The notes under the pieces are model-generated. The model was not told the origin of the DNA. It saw nothing but the letters and a program-made list of their open reading frames with translations, and ran no database searches. From contig CM076668.1 of the NCBI GenBank assembly GCA_038496675.1, positions 2,903,182-2,967,181 on the forward strand: a stretch of 64,000 nt of DNA. The letters are read 5' to 3'. The position numbers and the translations under genes were made by a program. The number at the start of each line of letters is the position of its first letter. Position 1 is the first letter of the stretch. This document shows positions 45,961 to 59,600 of this stretch, piece after piece. This DNA comes from Rachycentron canadum. Lineage: Eukaryota > Chordata > Actinopteri > Carangiformes > Rachycentridae.

Positions 45961-47023
45961 GTCGCATCACGGTGGGTTTCCATTTGGTCCTGGAGTCTCG
46001 AATGCATCCTAAAACAGGCCGAAACCAATGACACGAAGTTGGCGGAAAATTCCAGCAGCTCCCGCACATATTGGGAAATCGCTGTCAGTTAAGCTGGGAG
46101 CGGAGCACGTAGGAGTTGTTTGACTGATTGTGTAAAAGCAATGGTGTGGTCCTTTGAAGGACACTCCTCAGAAGTTAAATGTCAACTGTTATCTGCCAGG
46201 CGTCTTGATCCCCTCTCTATCTCACCTGCTGATTAAATGAAAAGAAAACACCAAAGGACGGTACATGACGATATGTGTGCGGCGAGAGCTGCTCCTGTCA
46301 GGCTGAGATATTAACTCCTGTGACCCAGGGCGACCTGCAGCAGCAGCAGCTTCTGACTATTGTGCTATGCTCTTTTATCCCAGATTAGACCTTTAGTCTT
46401 GTGAGGTTATGAACAGATAATCTGCTCGCACTCTATAACCAGATGAAATGTGGTGTCACCTTGTGTTGTACAGTGAAAGTGAAAGCTCTTTGTCGGCTTT
46501 GTCACACCCGTATAAAAAGAGAGCCACGGTAGAGTGAGATCATCTGAAAGCACAAAAACCCTCAAATTAATTAGACTTTTTTTTTTTTTTTCGTGTACAT
46601 GTGACATCCCACACCTTCTAATAGTTTCATAGCATTATTATTTAAAAATAAACCTGCGAGTGATCATTTCAAGCCACTGACTGTGCTCTACAATCACCAA
46701 ATGGTGAGTGGGCGGGTGGAAAGAGTTTTCAAATATTTGTTCACAGTAGCCCACCTCTCCTGCAGAGCTGCACACAAGGAAAACTTATTTGTGGAACACG
46801 GAGACTTGCAGCTCGAGCCATGAGGCGGGGAGGTGTCTGCCAAATTCTCCCCACCCTCTAGTAAGGTTCAAGTCCCTTTGGCAGATATTGAATATCATGA
46901 TATTTGCGATATTTTTCAAAATGTCATTTGTGCCTGAAACGCAAACTAATATCGTGTTTCCTGATGTTTTCTACGCATTCTCTATACATATGGATCATAT
47001 TCATATGTATATGCATATTCTAC
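45961..47023. other. No gene recognised
   Basis: Unassigned; a poly-T near 46577-46592 and short CAG repeats near 46336. Confidence 0.5.
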
Positions 47024-47345
47024 CTAATAACCATCAGGGGGCGACTCCACTGGTTGCAGAAAGAAAGACGATTGTATTGAAGCCTATGGGAAAAGGCCTC
47101 TGCTTCTCACTTGATTTATTAGCTCAGTAAATGTTTTCCTAATGAATTTATGGTATGATTGACTGACTGTACCACACACAATGGCGACCTGCCCGACAAT
47201 CAGAGTACAGAGCAGGTCAGATCCACCCCTCACTCCCTCCTCAGCTCCTCCTCCTCCCCAACATAAACCAAGACAGCGACGGCCAAATTACAATCCCAGT
47301 CCTTCAAAACAGCAGCTCACAACCAATGGCTGACTTCACATTGGG
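47024..47345 (-). repeat. Dispersed repeat family A, copy 6
   Basis: Reverse orientation: AACCATCAGGGGGCGACTCC, GATTGTATTGAAGCCTATGG, CTTGATTTATTAGCTCAGTA, GATTGACTGACTGTACCACA, AGAGCAGGTCAGATCCACCC, ACCAAGACAGCGACGGCCA and AACCAATGGCTGACTTCAC. The section between GTTTATGG and GATTGACTGAC is deleted. Confidence 0.8.
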
Positions 47346-47399
47346 CTGACACTTAATGCAAACGCTAGATTTGCCCAAAGCGGAAAAGCTATTATTGCT

Positions 47400-47517
47400 G
47401 ATCAGTATCAAACTACACGGAGATGGTTTTTGGTTCTGAAAATTACAAATATATCCTGTACCGGACATCAAAACTTCAGATAAAACACAGGAGAAGAGTA
47501 AAATATGGGGCCTTTAC
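47400..47517 (+). repeat. TTAA-family element, 3' terminal fragment
   Basis: ATCAAAACTTCAGATAAAAC, ACAGGAGAAGAGTAAAATAT and GGGGCCTTTAC match the last roughly 55 bp of the element at 790-1247 (ATCAACACTTCAAATAAAAC and AAATATGGGACCTTTAA). The terminal TTAA has decayed to TTAC and the 5' part is absent or unrecognisable. Confidence 0.6.
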
Positions 47518-50500
47518 AAGTTTCAACAAATGACAAAAAGGCCCAGAATTAAAAACAGAATTGTATGAGCAAGGTTCCCACAACACAAACACACATTTTT
47601 AGTCCGTGCATGTATTCCTGGAAGAATCGCTTTCAGCTCATTGATCGAATGTGACAACTGCGGCCTCTAAAATACTTACAACCCACTTAAATGTGCAAAT
47701 AAAAACAACTGTTTAACTGGGGTCGGAAACGGCGTTCTCCTCAGTGTTTTTTTTCTTTTTCTTTTTTTTTTTTTCTATTTCAGATGAAGTTGTCCTTGAG
47801 TTCAGGGGGGAAAAAAAAAACATTGTGGTTCATCCCTCACCTCATTTATTGGCAGACAGTTCCCACAAACCTTATTCATCAGCTGAACAGACCAGAGACA
47901 ACGACCACAGACAATCAATTATAAGTGGAAAATAATGGTGATGGGACTTTTGGTCAAGCAAATTAAGAATATTTGGTGGTAGATATATATTTTGGCAGTG
48001 TTGAAAAGTTAAGATGCTTCATATCGTGCTCTGCTCCTCCTCTTAAGAAACTGAGCCACTGTTGACTCTCATGTCTCTTCAGTGTAAATGTGTGGCTGCG
48101 GGAACACACTGCGTTTACAGGGCTTGAGAGGAGCTGACGCGATTGTTTCCGGCTCTTTCTTCACCCACTGATGTACCCTCTTATCCAGCCCGCTCTCTGC
48201 TAGCAGCGCCAGCATGTTCAGCTCTGTTTCAGCAGCTCACAAAAACCGCTCACCAAAAGCCCCCCCACCCCCCAATTTCGGTCGCACATAGGTGAGCCTG
48301 CGCCATGGGCCCTCACCGCCGAGCGAGTCTGCTTCAGCATTCACAGTCCGTACTGTGAAGGAAGTGAAAGTCTATTTTGGACTTGGACTTTAATTTACTT
48401 GGGACCAATTAGCGATGAGAACTACAACCTCTTTAACCTGCTGCACTTCCAGAGACACACTGAATATTAAGGAGTTTGGTGGTGGCTGGCAGAGCTTTGA
48501 GAAAACACTGAAAACTCAGTGTGTCAAAACACTTGAGAATGAGAAGGGTTGAACTGTCACCAGCTTGGGCTCAGTGTCCTTAATCATTTTTTTTACACAA
48601 GCAAATGTTTCAAACACCCAGCAATTTGCAATCATTTTAATTATATTTTTCTCCACTGCCACCTTAGAGACACACTAATCAACCAAATATTTTGTCTGTT
48701 GTTCAGCTGCTTCTCCAGAATTTCATCAAAACCAAAAATGTCAAAGTATCATGAGAAATGAGGCATAATCCAGTGGTCGGGGGTAAACAAGAGGTTTGTG
48801 GATCAACTCCAATGTGGACTGAGCTGATAAAACTGAGTGCAGAGTGGATCCTGCGAGAAAACAAATGAAATATGTTGCTGTTACTAATTAGCACATAAGA
48901 TAAAATGAAATGGAAGGAACATAATGGGGGGAAAAAAACCCTGAAAATCTACTTAGCAGTCTGTAAATAATAACCTACCAGAGACCCCCATGCCTCTCGC
49001 TACTAATGCTACATTTTACTAATGTCCTCTAAATGCCTCACATACAGGCAATCGGATTCTAGCTAGTCTTTGATAGTATATAAAGATGGTAGTTGCCACT
49101 GTGGTGTCACCCACGGGTTTCTGTAGAACGGTTTTAGAGCTCAGAGCGAGCTGCTGCACTGTTGCCATCTTGGCAGCCTAGAGGTGGGGTGTCTGGAGCA
49201 GCAGTCAGGTGTGCTCACTCAAAACATCCGCGCCATCAACTATAAGACGCTTGAAGCCTTTATAAAATTTGAGTAATATATAAAGTAATATATAATATAT
49301 AAACTCGACATTTTTGGTTTCGCTGTGTTGTCTTAATTTTTCCAAACCCAGAGGTTGCTGCTTGGCTAGAAGACACACCATCAGGGGCCCCACTTAGGGT
49401 TTTAATTTCGCAGTAATATCTTTATGGTAGTTTCAAGAGGGGTTATGGTTCTCATTGCAAAAGGTGCCAATATGAGAGGCTATCAGGGGCCCTTTTTCCC
49501 TGGGGGTCACTGCAAAGTCATAATGAAGGTTGTGGAGTTACTGCAACTGCTCATGTTTTAGTAAAGATCCTGCATGTTGCGACTGTCTATAGGTGACATC
49601 AGGGGTTTCGGTGGTGCCCCTTGCTCAATGTGGCCCCACCACAGCAACTAAGAAATCATTCTCTAATTTGTGAAACCATTGGTTGCAGTATAATGTCACC
49701 ATAGACCCACTGAATGTCACTGTGGCCGACAGCTTGACAGCTTTGGACCTTACAAACTTAAATACCAAGTGACCCTTTAAATCATCCTCCATGCTCTGAT
49801 GAGGGCGACATGTTTGTCCTTCATAAGAGACCAGAAAGGTTAGCTTCAGTTCACATGCAGGATTCATTCTGTTGTTTACGAAACCAAATAAACCATTAAA
49901 CAGAGCAAAAGCAAACAAAATACTACTAATAGTACTATACTACTACTATTTACTATCTGCAAAATACAGCAGATAGTAAATTTCGCAACTAATTGTTGTC
50001 GCATTCGCTGTCGATTGCGTTTAACATAAAATCGTGTTGTACAGGACAATATTACAACACACAATAAATATAAACCATGTAAATATTATTATCTCTGCAT
50101 GCGAGTTCACGAGGACAGCAGGGCTAACTAATAGCTTCGTGTTGTTGGTCTGCTAGCTTAGCATTGTAGCACGTTTCATAACACCTTCATTTCCGCAACA
50201 TTACAACAAAATCTCTTAATACTGCACACTACACAGCTTCGATGGGGCTCCACAACAGTCTCATCCACCGGCTCAGGCGTGAATATTAGCATTAGCCCAA
50301 AAAAAAAAAAAAAACAAAAACGCATTAGTCAGTACTTTAGACACAATAACTTTCACTTTTTAAGAAAAAGTATTTATTTAACTTTTTTATTTTAAATGAC
50401 TTTTTAACACGTTCCTTTTCCTGTACTTGTATATTTGAATCTTTTAACTTATATAAATTCTTTTTTAGCTCTTTTCACATGTATGCTCCCGCTAAATTTA

Positions 50501-50780
50501 ACCAAAAATTCAATAACTGTTGAAATAAATAGACATTTTGAAGGGAGTAAAGAATAAAGCGCATTGACCTTTCAGCCACGCTCTTTCAGTGCTGTTGGAA
50601 AAAGGAGCACAGTGAAGCATGATAATTTATCCAGACCACGACCCTTTCATTCCCTGGGCGTCTTCAACTGTAGTCAAAAGACAAACCTTTCATGTTGAAC
50701 CAGAGCTCTTACTTTCAAGTGGTTAAAAAGGAAGCAGAAAAAAAAAAAAAAAAAAAAAAAGCACACACATCCCATTCACT
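47518..50780. other. No gene recognised
   Basis: Contains T-rich runs (47743-47776), A-runs (47811-47820, 50299-50314, 50738-50760), TA-rich words near 49272-49300 and two AGGGGCCCC-type remnants at 49.38-49.50 kb. Open frames under 100 codons, no domain. Confidence 0.5.
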
Positions 50781-51240
50781 ACAGATAAGAAAATTACAAT
50801 AATGTTAACTAGAACTGCACGTTCTCATTTTAATTACTGACGAGTGATAAAGTCTTCACATCAGAATGATGGAGCCATTTGTGTGCGGATGAAACAATTC
50901 CCATTAGTGGCGCTAAGCTGATAAGTGTTGCCGGCAAGGTGGATATTTTTAAACGACACACTCATTTGCTGATGGGTAGATGAGGTTGTGCGGTATCAGG
51001 TAATCTCTCTACCCGCGGACGCAGTGGATTTACATGACTGAAGTTTGAGCACGGTAACTATCAAGAAGAGTTTAATTCAATGGCTCAGCTTTAATCAATT
51101 AACGGTAAGCGGTCACCCTCAGCGATCGACCGCACTCTGGACGCTTCAGACCCAATGAGGAGGGCAAAGCTCCTGCAAGTCATTTATGAAAAACCTGGTT
51201 ATTCCGCAAGACTTTAACCCAGTGAGTCATGTCTTTTAAT
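50781..51240. promoter_or_regulatory. Candidate constrained non-coding segment
   Basis: Repeat-free, not simple in composition, and dense in homeodomain-like words (TTTTAATTACTG, TTTAATCAATTAACGG, CCCATTAGTGG, TTTAATTCAATGG) plus GATAAG words. This texture is typical of vertebrate conserved non-coding elements, but conservation cannot be seen from one genome. Confidence 0.25.
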
Positions 51241-53900
51241 TAGACGTCATAATGTAACTGAACAGTTTGAAAATTATAAAAAAAAAAAAGAGAAAAAAAA
51301 AGTAAACTTTTACACAAGTGATGCTGATTTCTCATTCCATTAGTCAGAGGAATCTGTCTGTGAAGAGCTCTCACTTTCTCGGCTGATAACTACAGTGACC
51401 TACCAACCTTCAGACAGCACCATTTGTTTAATTCTGTGCTGTCTGTCACATTATGAGAATAGTTTTTTGATTAAATGGAGATCTCATTGTGAAATCAGGC
51501 CCTTTCTGTAATGCAGATTTCTGCTGAGCCTGGTCATTCCAGTCACAGAAGAGACAGAGGCGATGCATATTCTCCTGGAGAGCGGAAACTATAACACAAG
51601 AATGGCAAATGACAAAATTAATGGATGTAGGTGTTTGTGTTCATCGGGTTCAAAGTGAAGATCTGATGGTTCGACATTCAAGGTCCCCAAGGATTGACCC
51701 TGACTGATTCTGTTGGCACTTACTTTTCCCTTGGCAGCACCTGAGGGGTACATTAATATTCAAATGTAATAATCAAATTCTAGTGTAATCTACTATTCAC
51801 ATTCATCTTCTCAAGTGGATAAGTAAGTTTGCCTTAAATAACACCATGACCACTACACAACCTCATTACGGGGGATCTTGAAAGAGAGTTTTTCTAAATT
51901 AAAAAAAAAGTAGTTATGGGTGAACATATTTCATTTATATATAATAATTAATATTTAAGCAATATATTATCTATTCAAGCTTATAGGCAATGCACCTTTG
52001 TCACAGCCTTAAATGTTTGGTATAGCCAGGAGCCTATGGTGGCAAATGCTATCTGATGTTAGCATTAAGAGCATCTGTCCTAATCCAAACATTAGCTAAC
52101 ATTAAGACAGATAGTAGTACAGGCTAAGTGACTTATGGCTTTAAAAAGAGATATTAAATTAGGCTATGTGTTAGCATGGTCAGGGTTAGAGTTAGTCGGT
52201 GGTTTTATCGCAAAAGTCCGTCAACAACTACACGCACACAAACAGGACAAATGTCATTTCCTTAAAGTTTTCTGTAAGCGAGATTTTAAACAACAATATA
52301 GCAGCAAACAAGTGTTTTCTGTGTAATTGTAATGATATAGTGGAGTAACGGCAAAGTCACAGGGTCTGAGAGCTGTGATGTGAGTTTCTGATGTGCATGT
52401 TAGTGTCTCCCGTTGAACCACGCGGGAGCTGACACAGTGCAGAGCGCAGCCTTCAGGTAAAAGCAAGCGCGTTCGGGTGAAAGCGACTTTCCAGAATTTG
52501 TTCCACTGAAAAAAAAAAAAAAAAACACCTTTTCATGTAGAAAGGCCACAGACAAAGAAGGAGGTCAGACCGGAGCACAGGTGGCCCGGCCGCGGAGACT
52601 GCCGGTTCAAATGCCAGTCAGCAGGTGGACCATGGAAATATCCAGAAGGTGTTTAAAGTTGTGTTTAGATAATGTATGTTGATGCTCCATAATGTTACAT
52701 TTGTGACTGGCAACATTAACATAACATTCACCAAATTGCTGTTGCTAATATTGCTCATTTATTTGGTGAATGTTGCTAGCTGTTGCTATTGCTAGCTGGC
52801 AAACAGTCAGCATTGTGGTTGTGGTGTGATTGTTTTTGTTGGCTTCGATGTAAACTGGGTGACTTTATTCAATGTGACATCGTGACCGCAGTGGCCCCCC
52901 ACCCCCACCCCCTCCCCTTTTATGCGTTATACATAGCTTTTTGAGAATAGCGCAACTTTAAAGCAACAGAATTGTCCAATAACAACAACGCTAGCCAAAC
53001 TGATGTTACCAATATTATTCATTTGAGTGGCAAATATTGCGATTGCATGTCGGCAGCGTTGTTGCAGAGCATGTCAGAGAAATTCACCGTGCCTTTATCC
53101 TATAATTTGCCACTTGTGGCACTAGGAGACGCTGGTCAGCAGAAGTTACATAGGCTGGACTTCATCAGTTTATCTATCTACAATTTCCACCATCTAGTTT
53201 TCATCCTGTGAGGCGCCTGTTCAGAAGGTCATGGGTGATTTGAGGGGTGGGTGGGGGGAGGTAAGACATTGTCCATGGGTATATTGCAAACTTTTAATGC
53301 TGACACTTTGCCATAAATAAAAAAATCATTGTAGAGCAAAGCAATGGGGTTAATGTTGTGGCTAACACAACAGTAACTCACTGAATCATGACATCATACT
53401 CCTGCTTAAATCCCCCAAAGCACTGTGGGAACTGTAGTTATTTCCCAACAAGCAGGGTGCAGTTGTCTCAATTGCGTCGTCTTTGAAAACCGATGTCATC
53501 TTGCATACGAGCGAGTCCAGAGCCCGTAATTATCTGATGTGAATATTCGTGGGTAAATACACGCCGTTCGACACCGTCTCTGTCACATGACAGATTCAGT
53601 AAGTCAGCCTTCAGGATGAGTTAAATGTGGGTCGGCTCTCTCCCACACACACAAACACACACGGCCCTTTTTAATTCTCGCCGTGATGGACACTATAAAC
53701 TGGCTCTGAGGCCAGTGAGAGGCTGTCTGTTTACTGCTGCAACATGACTGTCACTACAAAGGGGAAAATAAAACCCTGGCTGAATAATAATGAGACCTGG
53801 CCACCTTTGAACAGATATATTCTGAATTAATCCTAATTAGCCTCAATGAAATCTTTCAACATGTTGCATTTTCTCTCACTCTTTACCTCCATGCAGCTAA
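51241..53900. other. No gene recognised
   Basis: Contains A-rich tracts at 51278-51302 and 52507-52525, a C-rich run near 52896-52917 and G-rich words near 53250. 52,560-52,640 has a weak tRNA-like word (GCCGGTTCAAATGCC) that I could not extend to a SINE. No exon recognised. Confidence 0.45.
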
Positions 53901-53905
53901 CCTCG

Positions 53906-53930
53906 CTCTCTCTCTCTCTCTCTCTCTCTC
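53906..53930 (+). repeat. (CT)n microsatellite
   Basis: About 12 CT units followed by a GGTCGCTCGCTCTCTCTCC run. Confidence 0.9.
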
Positions 53931-53959
53931 GGTCGCTCGCTCTCTCTCCTTTCTCCAGC

Positions 53960-54190
53960 TGTGCGTGAGAAGGCAAAGTCACTGAAGAAAAATAAAATCA
54001 TTTGGCTGTCCTTAATGCGTTTTGATTTTCCCATTAGCAGCCCAGTCATTCTTCCTCGCACGAGCATGGGCATAATTAGTGTCTTTCATCTGCATAAATT
54101 TGGCCCCTGAACCGCGAGAATATCGATCGGGCTTGCGAGCACAGCCGTACCTGCAGAGGATGGAGCGTACAGCGGCAGCCTGGTTGCTGT
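53960..54190. promoter_or_regulatory. Candidate constrained non-coding segment
   Basis: Contains AAAATAAAATCATTTGG, CCCATTAGCAGCCC, GCATAATTAGTGTC, CTGCATAAATTTGGCCCC and AATATCGATCGG with no repeat or simple sequence. Texture as in candidate regulatory elements; this is inference only. Confidence 0.22.
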
Positions 54191-54202
54191 GAAACGGGGA
54201 TG

Positions 54203-54233
<31 letters not shown>

Positions 54234-55917
54234 GCTCAACACAAACACGTAAACAGTGTAAACTCATGCCTCTCGCATGTTTGCCCTCTGGTATTTCCCA
54301 TCCAGTCTCTGCTCCATGGGATGCATTCAGACCTGAGATGCAGCAGCAGCACAATTAGTGATACCAAAGTCAGCTTTCATCACTCTCTTAGTATTCATGC
54401 CTCCGCATTAGCCAGCATGGGATAATTGGTATCACGTAAAAAATAATCTCTCTGCTCTTTACTCTCTCACTCAAGACCAGGAAATTTTTTAGATCTAAGG
54501 AAAAGAATGGTTACACGGCCAGTATCTCCAGATGCATTGGACAATTCAAAGCGTACCGTTTACAGTAACTATCTCTGAAATGTCCAAAGTGTGTGTGAGA
54601 GAGGCCCATAAGCTGAGGGACTGAATTCATAACGTAGCAGACTACGAGCTCCATTCAGCGACGTGACGGAACTGTCCCGTTCCGTAGGCTCCTTCAAACG
54701 CCTACAAAAGAAATGCATCCTTCGTTTTCCGGGACTTGAAGGCTCCAACAGCTGGATCCTTTGTGAGCTAATGTATCCCAAGACTCACTGCACATGATTG
54801 ATGAATCGCTTTTCGAAAAGAGCTGCCAAACAGCCGCCAAGGATAAATAGGAGATCCTCCGTCGGTTAAGTCGTTTTTGTGGACAACATTTTCATGGATG
54901 CGGGCCCTTAACTTGGACACAGCTTATTTATAGGCAAGACTAAGTGTAAACCTAGTATATGGCAGGACAAGGTATGGGTGGGATCTAAGGGCTTAGGGTC
55001 AGGAGAGGGACTGATCTGAACTGAGCTAACAAGTCGCTTGAAGTGTCGCGCGCTAAAAGTAGTTAAACTAAATTGAGGTTAAAGAGCTTAAAGGGCTATT
55101 ATAAATAACCCAGCGTCCACAGATGTTCTGCATTGTGAGCCAATGAGTCAATGACCTTTGGACACTTGACCGGAGCATCTCACAGCTGCTCTTTAATGTA
55201 AATTAGCATTAATTCAATACTTCCTGGTGCGTTCCATCGCTGACTTACTTTTTTCCTTCCCCGTCTTTGTCACTTTCCATCTGAGGTCCATCTGCAACAT
55301 ACTTTACCAAGTAATTACAGTAAGTTAAGCACACCCACAAAGTATTTACTGCCATATCAATCATGAATGAGCTGTAGCCGCGTTTAATATGGCTGTTAAA
55401 AAGATGCCGTTCTGAATATATACCGGAGACGTCTCTGCTGAGGAACAGACAGCGAGAAGACGCTCTGCTTGTGAAATGCTTTCAGTGGACGTCAAGGGTA
55501 ATAATCCCTGAAATGAATTTTGTGGAGTGTAATGTCCTAACCCTCAGACAGAGTCGGTCTCCATCCCACTAACTCCTCTCCGCTGCCGCAGCATTTTCCT
55601 GTTACACTGTTTAACTGCGCAGCCTTGAAGGCACGACTACATGTTTCCAAGAGTTTAAAGAGATCATAATATTAATTGCTTCATTTAGAGAGAGGATACA
55701 CTCTTGATCATGTTGGAGTTGATCCTAACATCTGCCTGCCCCCTAGCATCTGGAACAAAGTCTACAAAAGGAATTAGGGAACTTCTCAAACTTTTAATTG
55801 CGGGTAGCAACGAGTGCAGTGAGTGTGTGCCAACAAATGTAATGCTCAATGTTTCACCCGTGGCCTTCTTAAGATAATGTCGTGTACATATCTTTTTTCG
55901 CCTCCCGATTGGTCTTG
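54191..55917. other. No gene recognised
   Basis: A 26-base poly-T at about 54208-54233, then unassigned sequence. No repeat body recognised. Confidence 0.5.
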
Positions 55918-56618
55918 TTAAAGGTCCCATGTTTTACACTTTGCTGGGGTTTTATCTGAAGTGTTGATATAGTGGTCTGAAGTACCAAAACCCTTCTCGG
56001 GCTTCTCTCTGGAGCCCTAGTAACGACAGGTTTGTTGGCCAATCAGAAGAGAGGATCTGAGCCTTAGAGTGATTGATTTAAAATGTCACAGATTTTAGGT
56101 CAACAGAGAGAAAACCCAGAGAAACCAACTCCTGGATAGATGGTTGGTGAGTCCAGGTGGTTTGCGCTTGGCGCATAACTCACAGTGGTGAATGCTTTGT
56201 TGTGACATCACAACGTTAGCAGCAAATTATCTTGCAGTAAATTTCAATTTTCAAATCACCCACTCTGTCAGCCAATGACATGTTCAGGCCAACGAGCCAA
56301 TCAGAAGAGAGACTCATAGTGATTGAATAAATATACAACAAATTTTAGGTAAACGCTAAGAGAATCCAAATCCTGTGAGGTTGGATGGTGGGTCCAGGCT
56401 CGGGGGCGTGGCTGAGGGCAGTGACTGCTGTTGTGACATCACAAAGTCAAAGCAGTCCTGACGGCTGGTTTTCAGGCTCAGTTTCTGAAAACAGGCTGTG
56501 AGCATTTCTCTGTGGACTGAGACCTTTGATACTTTCACAGTATTAATATAGAACCTGGACCTGCTTAATAACCGAAGAACACACAGGCTTCTACCTTTAT
56601 ACAATGTGGAACCTTTAA
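55918..56618 (-). mobile_element. TTAA-flanked non-autonomous DNA element, copy 2, with internal duplication
   Basis: Starts TTAAAGGTCCCATGTTTTAC and ends TGTGGAACCTTTAA, so both ends again include TTAA. It is inverted relative to the copy at 790-1247: 56450-56555 reads TCCTGACGGCTGGTTTTCAG and TTTGATACTTTCACAGTATT, the complement of that copy's interior. It is about 700 bp, against about 458 bp for copy 1. Two stretches that both begin CCAATCAGAAGAGAG (56039 and 56299) and each contain TTGTGACATCACAA explain most of the extra length. The open frame at 56356-56631 (minus) is a by-product. Confidence 0.75.
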
Positions 56619-59600
56619 GGTTACAGCACAAAGTACATCGTGCACATTGGTTGCTTCAATTGATAACCAGAACTTGTGACACTGGAAAATCATTTATTTG
56701 CTGTAGTAAAACAACTTAGCAGATTTCCTGCCTGTGAACCAGACACAATATATTAAAGGAAATTAGCCAAACTGCTCTCTCCGTCTCTTTTCTCACATCA
56801 CACACAGAAATCAGTGACTGTTCCTTCCCGGTTATGTGTATGTTACCGCTTGGTCCACGTGCGACATAGTTTTGGCCATAGTTTCCGTTGATATTTTCAC
56901 CCCACCTGAATAATCGCTGAGATCAAGGGAGGCGGCCGCTGGAGTTTGACGAGCAGACAGGTTGTAAACAAGCGAACAGTTGCAGTACAGTTCGGCTCAC
57001 GTGCAGAGCAGCCGCCCACACACACACACGCACGCGCACGCACACGCACACGCACACCTCTCGCTAACATCCAGTGCTGCAGCTGAGAGCATCCGAGCAG
57101 CCAACAGAGACGAGTCGTGCTGTTCTCCCTCTGCCTCTATCATCTCGCTGTTTTTCAGCACAGTTAGCTTGGTTGGTAAAAGCTTGCAGCTTGTCACACT
57201 GGTACAGCGGTACAGCTAAGGAGAGGAGCAGCGATTTGACTCTGGGGCTTCTCAACTGATGTATTGAGCCGTCAACCGTTGGGCAGTCAGCCCTGTGAAG
57301 AACATGTCGTGCAGAGGTACTCAATTAAAATTCAAAGAGGGTTGGAGTTGGACAAAATTTCCTCAAGCAGTGGTCTGGAACGTTATTCCAGAGGTGGGGT
57401 TGGCTGGGGGGGTGGGGGGAGGGGTGGGGAATCATGAATAATAACATCTCCTGTAATAATTCTGTTCTCATTTCAAGGAAAAGGGAGGCTGCAATACGTA
57501 ACGGAGAGCTTTTGGAGAATGTGCGTCTTCAAATAAAGTGTTGAATTTTGCAAAAATGAAACGACTTTTCGTTTCTCTTCTCTTCAGGTGATTCCAACAC
57601 AACACATCTTTACAAATGAATCGCTTACATACCTAGTTTTCTCTCTTTCCCTTTCATATACGACTCACCCGCTTATCTCACGTCCACACGCCACGAAGAC
57701 TAATCTCTTTCTTTCCACTTACTCCTCCCATCCACACTACTCCAGCGTTTTCAAGGCCTTAAAATGAGACTTCCGGAATAGCTCCTGGGCCTGTGTTGGT
57801 AGCCGCGTAGTCTGGACGAGACTTTCTACGTCCACAGTCCCTCCATGACTGAGTCTCATCTGCCTTGACTACCTGTGGAAGGAAGAGAGGTGAAAACGAG
57901 CACGCTCACCTGGATGCTGTGTTTACATCAATGCCGATCGGAGCCGACAAATACATACTATATATAGTATATACTTGAGTCACTTGATCCGAGTCTGAAT
58001 ACCGATTGTAGCCGTTTCTGTTGCCGTCAAAAAGCCCAAAGTTGACGGGTCCTAGCGGGTGAAAAAAGGGCTTCAGTCGCTCGAGTTGCAATGAGCAGCA
58101 TCACATAACCAGTGACATAAAGGCTAGAAAAGCTGCTCCACTTCATCAATTCCCAGTAATTTAGAGGTTATAAGTCTGTGTCTTTCCAGGATGGTGACTG
58201 TGGTCGGCCTCTTAGTGACCTGTGATATAGCACTTTTTCTGGGTATTAGTTACAGGCTTGTGTTTTCAGGTTTGTCCGTCCTAGTCTCATGTAAGTGATA
58301 TCTCAGACTCGCCTTGTGGGAAATCCCTTAAAATCGGCACAAACATTTACTTGGACTCAAGAATGAGCTGATCAGATTTTTGTGGTCAAAGGTCTTTGGT
58401 GACCTCACAGAATATATCACCTCAGAAACTCGTGACAGGACTCCCTCCACAAATGTCCACTGGAACTGGAACAAACTCATTTGATTGGTGTCAACAGTCC
58501 AAGGACGAAGTCAGCGTGACCACAACCAGCCATAGCTTTAGCCACAACTCAAGGCTTCACATCGCTACTGTGACTATTTCACACAAATAGTTCTTGTTGA
58601 ATGATGAGTGATTCTGGGATGAACAGGGACGTAACCTGAAACTATACTAAGCGGAGCAAACATGAGGTTCCTCTTCGGTGGGTCACGTCCTTTGTTGCAA
58701 ACGCCCCCACAGAGGAGCTCTGAGTTGGAGTAGAAGGTCGTCCTTGCTCCAACTGTCAGGGTTTCATATTGGACTGTTTGCTACTACAGGACAACACGGA
58801 CGCAACTAGTTCACCTAATCGAGGAATTTCTGAAGTTGTGAAAGTCTTACATTTAGACCAATTTAAAGTTCGACGATAAAACATAATTGAACTGACTTCT
58901 CGCTCCAAGCCAAGCTTACCAACTGCATTTGAATAACAAGAGCCTAATTTCCCGTGCTGCCATTCATTCACTAAATTCTCCTTTAACTTATTTTTCCTAA
59001 AGCTCATAAAGAACATTATAGCAATCCGGGGTCGTGATTGGACTGTATTTGAAAACACACCATCAAAACATCAAAGACTGAATCAGAGAGCGAGTCGATG
59101 GAGGAATCAGATTTGATAAGTGAACTGAGTTGTGAGAGCAGCAATTTCCTTCCTCACAGCAGCAGCACAGAGACCATTGTCGGCTGAATAACAAGCCGGA
59201 GTTGAAACAGAATGTGCTATTGTGTACTTCCAGCAGAAAGTAACCTCAGAAAGGGCTCTCCTTAAAAGAAGCTGCTTTACTTCGTGGATGCCCGCATGGC
59301 GCGGAAGAGACACCAGATGAGATTTGACGGGTAAAAGCCTTTGGGTCCAAAGGGATGGGGAGTCTGCAGGGATGTACGTCTTTGATGTGGGAAAGTGGCA
59401 CTTGAAAAAAACAGGCTGTGTATGGTATTGATTGTCCGTCATTGTCTAACTCCCGGCCAGCCTATTTTACTTGGAACATCACAGGGGCCACAAACGGGAA
59501 GGGATAAATGGAGGAAAATTACAGCATTAAGTCCCTCGGCCTTCAAATGCCACAACACCTTCTGACAAAATTCAGGGTTTTCTGAAAGCCCGCGCCAGAA

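Noticed and set aside
52560..52640. tRNA-like GCCGGTTCAAATGCC word
   Set aside because: B-box-like, but there is no A box at the right distance and no cloverleaf; it may be a SINE relic but is not callable.
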